From NCBI GenBank assembly GCA_029783825.1, contig JAREIK010018707.1, positions 1-64,000 on the forward strand: a DNA stretch of 64,000 nt. The letters run 5' to 3'. Source of the stretch: Sapria himalayana. Taxonomy: Eukaryota > Streptophyta > Magnoliopsida > Malpighiales > Rafflesiaceae. This document shows positions 25,573-39,310 of the stretch, in pieces; the stretch's first letter is position 1, and each line of letters opens with the position of its first letter. The position numbers were made by a program, and so were the translations under genes. The notes under the pieces were generated by a model. The model worked only from the letters and a program-made list of their open reading frames with translations, did no database searches and was not told the origin of the DNA.

Positions 25573-28213
25573 CAAAAAATAATTAAAATAACCTTTTTTT
25601 TATTTTATTTTTTAAATAAAACCTATAAACAACTAAATGCATACACAGTTAAATCAGTAAACTCCTAAACCTCATAATGCATAAATACATAAACCATTAA
25701 ACCGCTATATACTACTTAATAATTAATAAATCGAATATTTATTTCTATTTATTATAATTTTAAATATTCATTTTAATTATTTATTATTTTAAATTTATAG
25801 AAATATTTATTAAAAATTAAATTATGAGAGCGACATATATATTTTAATTAATTTATTTTTTATCAAAAAAAAATATATTCTTATAAAAGATGTACAAATT
25901 TAAAAATTAAAAATTATTATCTAGTACTCTATTAACTTTAATTTTGAATCATTTTGGGTTTTGTAAAATTTTTTTAATTATTATAAATATTTTTATTAAT
26001 AGTTTATTAATTTAAATTTTGATCATTATTATATTATCTATCAATAAAATTATTTATATTGAATTTATATGATATATTAATTATTAATATTATTATAACA
26101 AAATATTGTATTAAAATTTCAAAAATTTTAAATATTATTATATTTTTAAATGTTATAACCTATGAAAATGATAAAAAATTATAGAAATTTTTTTTGTAAT
26201 TTTATTTTTTTAAATAAAAACTATAAACCACTAAAAGCCTAAAAACATAAATCGCTAAACTCTTAACGACAAAACCTCTAAATACTTAAATCATTAAAGT
26301 TGTATATATTAATAATAAATCATAAATCTCATTTTAATTTTTATTGAGTATAATTTTAAATTTTTATATTAATTATTTATCAATTTATTTTATAAAAATA
26401 TTAATTACAAAATAAATTATTAGAGAGACATATCTAATTTAAATTAAACAGGCATCCCTAAATAATAAATAATAAATAATAAATCTCATTTTTTAATTAT
26501 AATTTTAAATATTCATTTTAATTATTTATTTGATTATTTATATATAAATATTAATTACAAAATAAATTGAGTTAGACAAATATAAATTATATAAATTATT
26601 TTTCATCAAAAAATGATTGATAAACTTTTTAAAAGAAAAAAACGCAAAATAAAAAATTATTATATAGTAATATATTTTGCTTTGCATGTAAATCATTTTA
26701 GGTTTTGTAATTATATTTTAATTGATATCTATCTTATTAATAATATATTATTAATTTATTTTTTGATCATTATTAGAATATTTATCAATAAAATTGTTTA
26801 TATTGAATTTATATGATATATAAATATAATGATTATTATAACCAAATATTGTATTCACATTTAAGAAAAATTTAAAAATTATTATTTTTCAAAGGTTATA
26901 ACCTTTGAAAATATCAATAAATAATAAAAATAAATTTGTTATTATTTAATTTTTTTAATAAAACCTATAAACCACTAAATGCATACACAGTTAAATCAGT
27001 AAACTCTTAAACCTCATAATGCCTAATTACATAAACCATTAAACCGCTATATAATACTTAATAATTAATAAATATAATTTTATTTCTATTTATTATAAAT
27101 TTAAATATTCATTTTAATTATTTAATTAGTTTATTTTATAGAAATATTTATTACAAATTAAATTATGAGAGTGACATATAGATTTTAATTAATTTATTTT
27201 TAAACAAAAAAAATATATGCTTATAAATGAAGTAAAAATTTAAAAATTAAAAATTATTATCCAGTAATATATTTTACTTTATTATGAATAAATTTTGGTT
27301 TTGTAAATATTTTTTAATTAATTTCAATCTTTTTATTATTAGTTTATTAATTTAAATTTGATCATTATTATAATATCTATCAATAAAATTATTTATATTG
27401 AATTTATATCATTTATAATTACTAATATTTTTATAACTAAATATTGTATTCACATTTCAAAAAATTTTAAATATTATTATATTTTCAAAGGTTATAACCT
27501 ATGAAAATGCAAAAAATTTACAAATATTTTTTTGTTATTTTATTGATTAAATAAAACCTATAAACCACTAAATGCCTAAAAACCTAAATCGCTAAACTCC
27601 TAAAAGACAAAACCTCTAAATACTTAATACATTAAACTAGTATAAATTAATAATAAATCATAAATATAATTTTAATTTTTATTCAGTATAATTTTAAATT
27701 TATATTTTAATTAATTTTTAGTTTATTTTTATAGAAATATTAAATACAAAATAAATTATTAGTAAGACAGATCTAATTTAAATTAGACCGGTATACCCTA
27801 AATAATAAATAATAAATCTCATTTTTAATTATAATTTTAAATATTCATTTTTATTATTTATTTGTTTATTTTTAGAAAAATATTAATTAACAAATAATCT
27901 GAGTTACACAAATATAATTTATATAAATTATTTTACATCAAAATATTATAGTTAAACTTTTTAAAACAAAATAAAATTCAAAATAAAAAATTATTTTATA
28001 GTAATATATTTTTCGTTGCATCTGAATCATTTAAAATTTTGTAATTATATTTAATTGATATCTATCTTATTAATAATAGATTATTAAGTTATATTTTCAT
28101 CATTATTAGAATATTTATCAATAAAAATGTTTATATTGAATTCATATGATATATAAATATAATGATTATTATAACTAAATATTGTATTCACTTTTGAAAA
28201 AAATTTAAAATTA

Positions 28214-28248
28214 TCACATTTTCAAAGGTTATACCTTTGAAAATGTGA
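28214..28248. repeat. Extended hairpin variant of the satellite core
   Basis: Perfect 16-base arms (tcacattttcaaaggt) around a 3-base TAT loop. The arms extend into CACATTTT/AAAATGTG instead of the usual ATATTTT. The same longer arms occur at 32233-32268 and, on the right arm only, at 51800-51831. Confidence 0.93.
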
Positions 28249-28300
28249 AAAAATAAAAAAAAAATATTTTTCTTTGTTATTATATTGTTTAGAATAAAAC

Positions 28301-31300
28301 ATATACACCACTAAATGCCTAAGCATTTATATCACTAAACTACAATATCCCGATACCTCTATATATATAATTTTTTAAATCAGTATACCTTAAATAATAA
28401 TTAATAAATTTCATTTTTATTTGTTTTCATTATAATTTAAAAAATTCATTTTGATTGTTTAGTTTTTTATTTTTATATATGTATTAATTATAACATAAAT
28501 TATGAGTTAAAAATATAATTTATAAAAATTATTTTCATCAAAAAATTAATAAGCATATAAAAAGAATAAAAATTTAAAAACAAATAATTATTATTTAGTA
28601 ATAGATTTTGCTTTGATTTTGAATTATTTTAGGTTTTGATATTATATTTTAAGTAATATCAATCTTATTCATAATAAAATTTTAATTTATTTTATGATAA
28701 TTATTAGAATATCTATCAATAAAATTGTTTATATTGAATTTATATGATATATAATAATAATTATTATTATTATAAATAAATATTGTATTCACTTTTGAAA
28801 AAAATTAAAAATTATTATATTATCAAAGATTATAATCTTAAAAAATGAGAAAAAATAATAAAATAAATTTTTAGTTATTTTATTTTTTAAATAAAACCTA
28901 TAGAACATAAAATGCTTACTTACTTAAATTAGTAAGCTCATAAACCCTGAAACCCCTAAATACATAAACATTTTAACATCTATATACTACTTAATAAATA
29001 ATAAATCTCATTTTTATTTCTATTTATTATAATTTTAAATATTCATTTTAATTATTTATAGTTTAATTATTTAGAAAAATTAATTACAAAATAAATTGCG
29101 AGTAAGACAAATATTATTTAAATAATTTATTTTTAATCAAAAAAAATATAAGCTTATAAAAAGAATGATAAATTTAAAAATTAAATATTATTATTTAGTA
29201 ATATATTTTGATTTGATTTTGAATAATTTTTTGTTATGTAAATATATTTTAATTAATATTTATATTATTAATAATTGTTTATTAATTTAATTTTTGATCA
29301 TTACTATAATATCTATCAATAAAATTATTTATATTGAATTTATATGATATATAATCAGAAAGATTAATATAATTATACATGGTATTTACATTTCAAAAGA
29401 TTTTAGAAATTATTTTATTTTCAAAGGTTATAACCTTTCAAAATCTAAAAAAAATCAAAAAAAATTTTTGTATTTTTATTATATAAATAAAACCTATATA
29501 CCACTAAATGCCTTAAAACATAAATTGCTAAACTCCTAAACGACAAAATTCCTAAATAATCAAACCAATAAACCTTTATACCACATATAATAAATCATAA
29601 ATCTCATTTTAATTTGTATTCATTATCATTTTAATTATTCATTTTAATTATTAATTAGTTTATTTTTTATAGAAATATTAATTACAAATTAAATAATGAG
29701 CGAGACAACTATATTTTAATAATTTATTTTAATCAAAAAAAAATATAAGTATATAAAAAGATGTAAAAATTTAAAAAGAAAAAATTCTTAGTTAGTAATA
29801 TATTTTACTTTAATTTTGAATCATTATATATAGTTTTGCAATTATATTTTAATTGCTATCAATCTTATTAATAATAGTTAATTAATTTGTTATTTGATCA
29901 ATTTTATAATAACTATCAATAAAATTACTTATATTGAATTTAAATGTCTTGTAATTATTATGATTATTATAATTAAATATTATATTTACATTAGAAAAAA
30001 ATATAAAAATTATTATATTTTCAAAAATTATAACATTCAAAAATGATAATAAATCACAAAAATAATTTTTTTATTATTGTATTTTTTAAATATAACATAT
30101 AAACCATAAAATGCCTAATCATTTAAATCTCTAGACTCCTAAACCCCAAAAACCCCTAAATACTTAAACCATTAAACCTATATAACCTAAATAATAAATA
30201 ATAAATTTCATTTTTATTTGTATTCATTATAATTTAAAATATTCATTTTAATTATTTTTTAGTTTATTTTTATAGAAATATTAATTACAAAATAAATAAT
30301 GAGTGAGACATATATAATTTTAATATATTATTTTTTATGAACAAAAATATAAGCTTATAAAAAAAATAAAATTTTAAAAATTTAAAATTTTATTTAGTAA
30401 TATAATTTACTTTGATTTTGAATTATTTGGGTTCTACAAATATATTTTAATTAATATCTATCTTATTAATAATAGTTTATTAATTTATTTTTTGATCATT
30501 ATAATAATATATATTAATAAAATTTTTTATTTTAAATTTACATCAAATATAATTATTAAGATTATTATAACTAAGTATTGTATTCATATTTTAGAAAGAT
30601 TAAAAAATAATTATATTTTCAAAGGTTATAACCTTTGAAAATCAAGATAATTCATAAAAATATTTTTTTTGTTATTTCATTGATTAAATAAAACCTATAA
30701 ACACCTAAATGTGGAAACATATAAATCAATAAACTTTTTAACCCCATAACCACAAAAAACTTAAACCATTAAATAGGTATACATTAAATAATAAATGATA
30801 AATCTCTTTTTATTAGTATTCATTATAATTTTAAATATTCATTTTAATTATATATCAATTTATTTTGATAGAAATATTAATTACAAAATAAATTATTAGT
30901 GTGATAGATATAATTTAAATAATTTATTTTTCATCAAAAAAATATATATGCTTATAAAATGAGATATAATTTTTAAAATAAAAAATTATTATTTAGTAAT
31001 ATATCTTATTTTGATTTTGACTTATTTTAGATTCTACAATTATATTTTAATTTATATCATTCTTATTAATACTAGTTTATTTATTTATTTATCATTATTA
31101 TAATATCTATTAATAAAATTATTTATATTTAGTTTACATTAGATATAATTATTAAGATTATTATAACTAAATATTATATTCACATTTAAAAATATTTAAA
31201 ATTATTATATATTAAATGGTTACAAACTTCAAAAATTAAAAAAAAATCAAAAAATTAAATTTTTTGTTTTTTAATTCTATAGATAATAACTATAAATCAC

Positions 31301-32300
31301 TAAAGGTCTAAACACTTAAATCACTAAACTCCTAAACCAATAAACACCTAAATACTTAAACCATTAAACCGGTATATCCTGAAGAATAAATAATAAATCT
31401 CAATTTTATTTGTATTCATTATAATTTTAAATAATTATTTTAATTATTTATTAGTTTATTATTATAGAATTATAAATTACAACATAAATTATATGTAAGA
31501 AAAATTAATTTAAATAATTTATATATAATAACAAGAATATAAAGTTATAAAAAAAGCAAAACATTATAAAAATTATTATTAAGTAATATATTTTACTTTG
31601 ATTTTGAATAAATTTAGATTTTGCAAATATGTTTTAAATAATATCTATCTTATTAATAATAGTTTATTAAATTTTTTTTGATGATTATTATAATATCTAG
31701 CAATGTAATTATTTATATTGAATTTAAATGACTTATAATTTTATATTAACTAAATATTATATTTACATTTGAAAAGAATTTCAAAATTAATATATTTTCA
31801 AAGGTTATAACCTTCAAAAATTAAAAAAATAATAAAAATAAATTTTTTGTTATATCATTGTTTAAATAAAACTTATAGACCACTAAATGCCTAAACACAT
31901 AAACCTCTAAACTCCTAAACACAAAAGCCCCTAAATACTTAAACCATTAAACTCGTAAACATTAAATATAATTTAATTAATTTATTAAAATATTAATTAC
32001 AAAATAAATTATGAGTGATACAAATATAATTTAAATAATTTATTTTTCATCAAAAAAAATATAAGCTTATAGAAAGAAGCAAAAACTAAAAAAAATTATT
32101 ATTTAGTAATAAATTTTACTTGGATATCATATCTATCAATAAAATTGTTTATATTTAGTTTATATTATATATAATTATAATGATTATTATTACTAAATAT
32201 TGCATTCACATTTTTAAAAAATTTTAAAATTATCACATTTTCAAAGGTTATACCCTTTGAAAATGTGAAAAAATATCAAAAATAATTTTTTTGTTATTTC
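28301..32300 (+). repeat. Satellite HOR block N-S-T-U-V-Y-Z
   Basis: Boxes near 28305 (N), 28900 (S), 29495 (T), 30105 (U), 30700 (V), 31295 (Y) and 31885 (Z). The order matches 7151-10640, except that W and X are absent and V passes directly to Y. The Z monomer is shortened twice: the box runs into aatttaattaatttatt, and near 32117 the linker jumps from ttttacttgg to atatcatatc. Palindromes near 29438, 30615-30642 (28 bp perfect) and 31806 are well kept. Confidence 0.8.
32233..32268. repeat. Extended hairpin variant of the satellite core
   Basis: Arms of 15 bases (tcacattttcaaagg) flank a 6-base ttatac centre, in a shortened Z-type monomer. Confidence 0.9.
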
Positions 32301-32557
32301 ATTGTTTAAATAAAACCTATAAACTACTAAATGCATAAAACCATAAATCGCTAAAGTCATAAAAGAAAAAAACTATCGGTACTTAAAATATAAAACTGGT
32401 ATACATTAATAATAATTCATAAATCTTTTTTTATTATTTATTCAGTATAATTTTAAATTTTTATTTTAATTATTTGTCAGTTTATTTTTATAGAAATATT
32501 AATTACAAAATAAATTATTAGTGAGACAGATCTAATTTAAATTAAACCGGTATCCGT

Positions 32558-32599
32558 AAATAATAAATAATAAATAATAAATAATAAATAATAAATAAT
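32558..32599. repeat. (AAATAAT)6 minisatellite at a Q/R fusion
   Basis: Six uninterrupted 7-bp steps where other Q/R fusions have two or three (ccctaaataataaataataaatctc). A second expansion of the same place lies at 43585-43622. Confidence 0.95.
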
Positions 32600-33007
32600 A
32601 AATATTGTTTTTTTTTTCATTATAATTTTAAATATTCATTTTAATTATTTATTAGTTTATTTATATATAAATATTAATTACAAAATAAATTGAGTTAGAC
32701 AAATATAATTTATATAAATTATTTTTCATCAAAAAATTATTGATAAACTTTTTAAAAGTAAAAAAAATTTCAAAACAAAAAATTATTATATACTAATATA
32801 TTTTGCTTTTCTTCTAAATCATTTTAGGTTTTGTAATTATATTTTAATTGATATCTATCTTATTAATAATAGGTTATTAATTTATTTTTTGATCATTATT
32901 AGAATATTTATCAATAAAATTGTTTATATTGAATTTATATGATATATAAATATAATGATTATTATAACTAAATATTGTATTCACATTTAAAAAAATTTGT
33001 AAAATTA

Positions 33008-33043
33008 TTATATTTTCAAAGGTTATAACCTTTGAAAATATAA
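33008..33043. repeat. 36-bp perfect palindrome (satellite core)
   Basis: Centred on GGTTATAACC between 33025 and 33026. Each arm is 18 bases with no mismatch or spacer. Confidence 0.97.
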
Positions 33044-36000
33044 AAAAAATTATAAAAATAAATTTTTTATAATTTTATTTTTTTAATAAAACCTATAATC
33101 CACTAAATGCATACACTGTTAAATTAGTACACTTTTACACATCATATTGCCTAAATACATAAACCATTAAACTGCTATATTCTACTTAATAATTATTAAA
33201 TCTAATTTTTATTTCTATTTATTATAATTTTAAATATTAATTTTAATTATTTATTTGTTTATTTTTATAGAAATATTTATTACAAATTAAATTATGAGAG
33301 CGACATATAGATTTTAATTAATTTATTTTTAATCAAAAAAAATATATGCATATAAAATAAGTAAAAATTTAAAAATTAAAAATTATTATCAAGTAATATA
33401 TTTTACTTTATTTTGAATCAATTTGGGTTTTGTAAATATTTTTTAATTAATTTCAATCTTTTTATTAATAGTTTATTAATTTAAATTTGATCATTATTAT
33501 AATATCTATCAATAAAATTATTTATATTGAATTTATATCATATATAATTACTAATATTATTATAACTAAATATTGTATTCACATTTCAAAAAAAATTAAA
33601 TATTAATATATTTTAAAAGGTTATAATCTATGAAAATGCGAAAAATTTTTTTTGTTATTTTATTGATTAAATATAACCTATAAACCACTAAATGCATAAA
33701 AACATAAATTCCTAAACCCATAAACAACAAAACCTCTAAATACTTAAACTATTAAACTGGTGTACATTAATAAAAAATCATAAATCTCAATTTAATTTTT
33801 ATTAACTATATTTTTAAATTTTATTTTAATTATATATCAGTTTATTTTTATAGAAATATTAATTACGAAATAAATTATTAGTGTGATAGATCTAATTTAA
33901 ATAATTTATTTTTCATTAAGAAAAAAATATATACTTATAAAAAGAAGCAAAATTTTAAAAACAAAAATTTATTATTTAGTAATATATTTTATTTTTTTTG
34001 TATCATTTTTGTTTTGTAATTATATTTTTATTTATATAATTCTTATTAATAATAGTTTATTAATTTTTTATTGATCATTATTATAAAATCTATTAATAAA
34101 ATTATTTATATTGAGTTTACATTATATATAATTATTAAGATTATTATTACTGAATATTATATTCACATTTAAATAAAATTAAAAATTATTATAATTTCAA
34201 AGGTAATAACCCTCAAAAATTATAAAAAATCAAAAAATTAAATTTTTTTTTTCACTCTTTAAATAAAAACTATAAATCACTAAAGGCCTAAACACTTAAA
34301 TCACTAAACCCCAAAACACCTAAATACTTAAACCATTAAACTAGTATATCCTGAACAATAAATAATAAATCTGTATTTTATTTGTATTCATTATAGTTTT
34401 AATTATTCATTTTAATTATTTATTAGTTTATTTTTATAGAATTATAAATTAAAAATAAATAATGAGGAAGACAAATATAATTTAAATAATTTACTTTTAA
34501 TAAAAAAAATATAAACTTATTAAAAGAAGCAAAACATCAGATAAATTATTATTAAGTAATATATTTTATTTTGATTTTTAATAAATTTACATTTTGCAAA
34601 TATATTTTAAATAAAATTTTTCTTATTAATAATAGTTTATTAATTTATTTTCTGATCATTAATATAATATCTATCAATATAATTGTTTATATTGAATTTA
34701 CATGATATATAATTATTAAGATTATCATAACTAAATATTGTATTCACATATAAACAAAATTTAAAAATTGTTATATTTTCAAAGGTTATAACCTTAAAAA
34801 ATGATAAAAAATAACAAAAATAAATTTTTTGTTATATCATTGTTTAAATAAAACTTATAAACCATTAAATGCCTAAACACATAAATCTCTAAACTCCTAA
34901 ACCCCGAAACCCCTAAATACTTAAACCTTTAAACTCTTAAACCTTAAATATAATTTAAATAATATATTGAAATATTAATTACAAAATAAATTATGAGTGA
35001 TACAAATATAATTTAAATAATTTATTTTTCATCAAAAAAAAATATAAGCTTATAAAAAGAAGTAAAAACTAAAAAACAAAAATTATTATTTAATAATAAA
35101 TTTTATATTGTTTTTGAATCATTTTAGGTTTTTTAATTATATTTTAATATATATCTATCATATTAATAATAGTATATTAATTTATTTTTTGATAATTGAT
35201 ATCATATCTATCAATAAAATTTTTTATATTTAGTTTATATTATATATAATAATAATGATTATTATTACTAAATATTGTATTCACATTTTTAAAAAAATTT
35301 AAAATTATTATATTTTCAATGATAATAATATTTAATAATGTCAAAAAATAAAAAATAATATTTTTTTTGTTATTTCATTGTTTAAATAAAACATATAAAC
35401 CACTAAATGTCTAAGCACTTAAATCAATAAACTACAAAATCCCTATACCCCTATATAGATAATCCTTTAAACCAGGATACCCTAAATAATATTTAATAAA
35501 TCTAATTTTTATTTGTTTTCATTATAATTTAAAAAATTAATTTTGATTGTTTAGTTTTTTATTTTTAGATATTTATTAATTATAAAATAAATTATGAGTT
35601 AAAAATATAATTTATTAAAAATATTTTTCATCAAAAAATAGATAAGGTTATAAAAATCATAAAAATTTAAAAACAAATAATTATTAATTAGTGATATATT
35701 TGATTTGCTTTTGAATCATTTTAGGTTTTGATATTATATTTTAAGTAATACAATCTTATTCATAATAAATTTTTAATTTATTTTTTGATAATTATTAGAA
35801 TATCTATCAATAACATTGTTTATATTGATTTTATATGATATATAATTATTATGATTATTATAAATAAATATTGTATTCACTTTTGAAAAAAATTTAAAAA
35901 TTATTATATTTTTAAAGGTTATAATCTTAAAAAATGAGAAAGAATATAAAAAATAAATTTTTTGTTATATCTTTTTTAAATAAAACCTTTAGACCAATAA

Positions 36001-36680
36001 ATGTTTACTTACTTAAATCAGTAGATTATAAAACCCGAAACCCCTAAATACATAAATCTTATAACAGTTGTATACTACCTAATAAATAATAAATCTCATT
36101 TTTATTTCTATTTATTATAATTTTAAATATTCATTTTAATTATTTATATTTTACTTTTTTAGAAAAATTAATTACAAAATAAATTTCGAGTGAGATAGAT
36201 ATTCTTTATATAATTTATTTTTAATCATAAAAAATATAAGCTTATAATAAGATGGAAAAAATTAAAATTAAAAATTATTATTTAGTAATATATTTTTATT
36301 TGAATTTGAATCATTTTTGTTATTTAAATATATTTTAATTAATATTTATATTATTAAGAATAGTTTATTAATTTGATTTTTGATCATTATTATAATATCT
36401 ATCATTTAAATTATTTATATTGAATTTATATGATATATAATTAATAAGATTAATATTATTATACATGGTATTCACATTTCAAAAGATTTTAAAAATTATT
36501 TTATTTTCAAAGGTTATAACCTTTCAAAATCTAAAAAAAAAATCAAAAAAAAAATTTTGTATTTTTATTATATAAATAAAACCTTTATACCACTAAATGC
36601 CTAAAAACATAAATTGCTAAACTCCTAAATGACAAAACCCCTAAATAATCGATCCATTAAACCGGTATACCATATATAAT

Positions 36681-37254
36681 TGTTGGGCAATTGTGCTTCC
36701 ACGGTAGTGAGATTGAGATACAAAAAACACAGAAACAACAGAAAACAAGCAATAGATATATCCCAATTCAGCAACCAACCAAGATAGAATCAAAAAATGA
36801 GAAATAAACACCGAAAACAACGTGCTTCACTACTCGCTTAGTACGACTAGCTAAATCCACCAGAAAATGCTTTTGCATTACAAATTAAATCAACAAAACT
36901 ATCTTACAGTGTGCAGCACAGAGAATAGTTGCGATAAATCACACAGATAGAAGGGAGTGAGACGATCAACAATTCCACGGGTCCAAAAACAGCCACCGGA
37001 AAATAAAATTATAAAACATTTTATATTAAAAGTTATTTTGGTTCATTTAACCGGAGTGGGTTGGATCATGAGACTAGTCAGGTTCTGCTCCAATTTTGAC
37101 CCATTGTCCAGTAAGCGAGACCTCCGTTATTGTGCTACTACTACATCCCCGGCCACCTAATATTTCCTTTCCTGCACTTACATTAAAATATTAAAAAAGA
37201 AAAAATATTTGTTTATACAAACAGATTATCAAAAAATAAATTACATATACAACA
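36681..37254 (-). mobile_element. Solo LTR (probably Ty1/copia type)
   Basis: A 574-bp GC-richer insertion in a T monomer, with TGTTG...CAACA ends and an exact 5-bp flanking duplication ATAAT (36676-36680 and 37255-37259). These are the marks of an LTR left after recombination between two LTRs. No primer-binding site, polypurine tract or pol domain follows on either side, so the internal region is gone. Orientation is inferred: in reverse complement it ends in tctcactaccgtggaagc and ttgcccaaca, like a copia LTR 3' end. A 67-codon open frame starting at 36957 has no recognisable domain and lies inside the LTR. The truncated copy at 3297-3639 shares the insertion site. Confidence 0.88.
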
Positions 37255-39310
37255 ATAATAAATCTTAAATCTCATTTTAATTTGTATTCATTATAATTTT
37301 AAATATTAATTTAAAATATTTATTAGTTTAATTTTTACATAAATATTAATTACAAAATAAATAATTAGTCAGACAAATATAATATTAATAATTTATATTT
37401 AATAAAAAAAATATAATCTTATAAATAGAACTAAAAATTTAAAAACAAAAAATTATTATATTGTAATAAATTTCACATTGATTTTGAATCAGTTTAGGTT
37501 TTGTAATTATATTTTAATTTATATATATCATATTAATAATAGTTTATTAATTTATTTTTTGATAATTGATATCATATCTATCGATAAAATTATTTATAAT
37601 TAGTTTATATTATATATAATTATAAAGATTATTATTACTAAATATTTTATTCACATTTTAAAAAAATTTTGAAATTATTATATTTTCAAATGTTATAACC
37701 TTTGAAAATGTTAAAAAATAACAAAAATATTTTTTTTGTCATTTCATTATTTAAATAAATCCTATTAACCACTAAATGCCTAAATACTTAAATCAATAAC
37801 TCCTGAAATTTATATTTATCAATAAAATATTTATATTGAATTTATATGATTTATAAATATAATGATTATTATAAGTAAATATTGTATTCACTTTTGAAAA
37901 AAATTAAAAAATTATTATATTTTCAAAGGTTATAACCTTTTAAAATATCAAAAAATAAAAAAAATAAATTTTTTGATATTTTTTTTAAATAACACGTATA
38001 AACCACTAAATGCATGCACAGTTAAATCAGTAAACTCCCTAACCCCGTAATGCCAAAATACATAAACCATTAAACTGCTCTATACTACTTAATAATTAAT
38101 AAATCTAATTTTTAATTCTATTTATTATAATTTTAAATATTTATTTTAATTATTTATTTATTTATTTTTATAAAATATTTATTACAAAATAAATTATGAG
38201 TGCGACAAATATAATTTAAAAAATATATATGCTTATAAAAGAAGTAAAAATTTAAAAATTAAAAATTGTTATCCAAAAATATATTTTACTATAATTTTGA
38301 ATCAAGTTGGGTTTTATAATTATTTTTAATTAATATCTATCTTAATATCAATAGTTTATAAATTTAATTTTGATCTTTATTATAATATATATCAATAAAA
38401 TTGTTTATATTGAATTTATATGATATATAATTATTAATATTTTTATAACTAAGTATTGTATTCACATTTCAAAATATTTTAAATATTATTATATTTTCAA
38501 AGGTCATAACCTATGAAAATGAGAAAAAATTATAGAAAATTTTATTGATATTTTATTTTTTTAAATAAAACGTATAAACCACTAAAAGCCTAAGAAGATA
38601 AATAGCAAAAATCCTAAATGAAAAAACCTTTAATACTTAATCCATTAAACTGGTATACATTAATAATAAATCATAAATCTCATTTTAAATTTTATTCAGT
38701 ATAATTTTAAATTTTTATTTTAAATATTTATCAGTTTATTTTTATAGAAATATTAATTACAAAATAAATTATTAGTGAGAAATATCTAATTTAAATTAAA
38801 CTGGTATCCCTAAATAATAAATAATAAATCTCATTTTTTTTCATTATAATTTAAAATATTCATTTAAAATATTTATTTGTTTATTTTTTAAAATATATTA
38901 ATTACAGAATAAATTATGAGTTAGACAAATATAATTTATATAAATAATTTTTCATCAAAAAATATACATAAATTTTTTAAAATAAAAAAAAATTCAAAAT
39001 AAAAAATTATTATATAGTAATATATTTTGCTTTGCTTCTGAATCATTTTAGGTTTTGTAATTATATTTTAATTGATATGTATCTTATTAATAATAGATTC
39101 TTAATTTATTTTTTGATCATTATTAGAATATTTATCATTAAAATTGTTTATATTGAATTTATATGATATATAAATATAATGATTATTATAACTAAATATT
39201 ATATTTACATTTGAAAATAATTTAAAAATTATCATATTTTTAAAGGTTAGCATCTTTGAAAATTAGATAAAATCACTAAAATAATTTTTTTTTGTTATTT
39301 TATTGTTTAT
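37255..39310 (+). repeat. Satellite T remainder, AA fragment, P-Q-R
   Basis: The interrupted T monomer resumes with aaatcttaaatctcatttt. An AA-like box near 37765 breaks off after about 50 bp and jumps to atttatatttatcaataaaat, so two palindromes (near 37696 and 37933) are only about 240 bp apart. P near 37995, Q near 38575, Q/R fusion near 38800. The R linker of the P monomer near 38215 is also shortened (aaaaaatatatatgc). Confidence 0.8.

Larger units (their letters stand above)
24298..28300 (+). repeat. Satellite (P)-Q-R-P-Q-R-P-Q-R block
   Basis: The interrupted P box resumes here. Q near 24892, 26225 and 27560; Q/R fusion near 25100, 26440 and 27775; P near 25625 and 26955. This is a regular run of the 1.33-kb unit. 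The fusion at 27770-27795 keeps the full palindrome TCTAATTTAAATTAGA next to ccggtatacc. Satellite palindromes near 25541-25572, 26886-26911 and 27495 are well conserved. Frames of about 65 codons here are low-complexity artefacts. Confidence 0.85.
32301..36680 (+). repeat. Satellite monomers Q-R-P-Q(full)-Y-Z-N-S-T
   Basis: Boxes near 32310 (Q), 33085 (P), 33680 (Q), 34275 (Y), 34865 (Z), 35395 (N), 35990 (S) and 36585 (T). The Q/R fusion near 32530 carries an expanded 7-bp run. The last T box has ctaaataatcgatcc, a variant seen elsewhere only in the T monomer next to the other LTR copy (3655-3700). The palindrome at 33008-33043 is perfect over 36 bp, the longest I found. Confidence 0.82.

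Noticed and set aside
36957..37160. 67-codon frame in the solo LTR
   Set aside because: It lies within a non-coding LTR, the corresponding region is absent in the other copy, and no retroelement domain is present.
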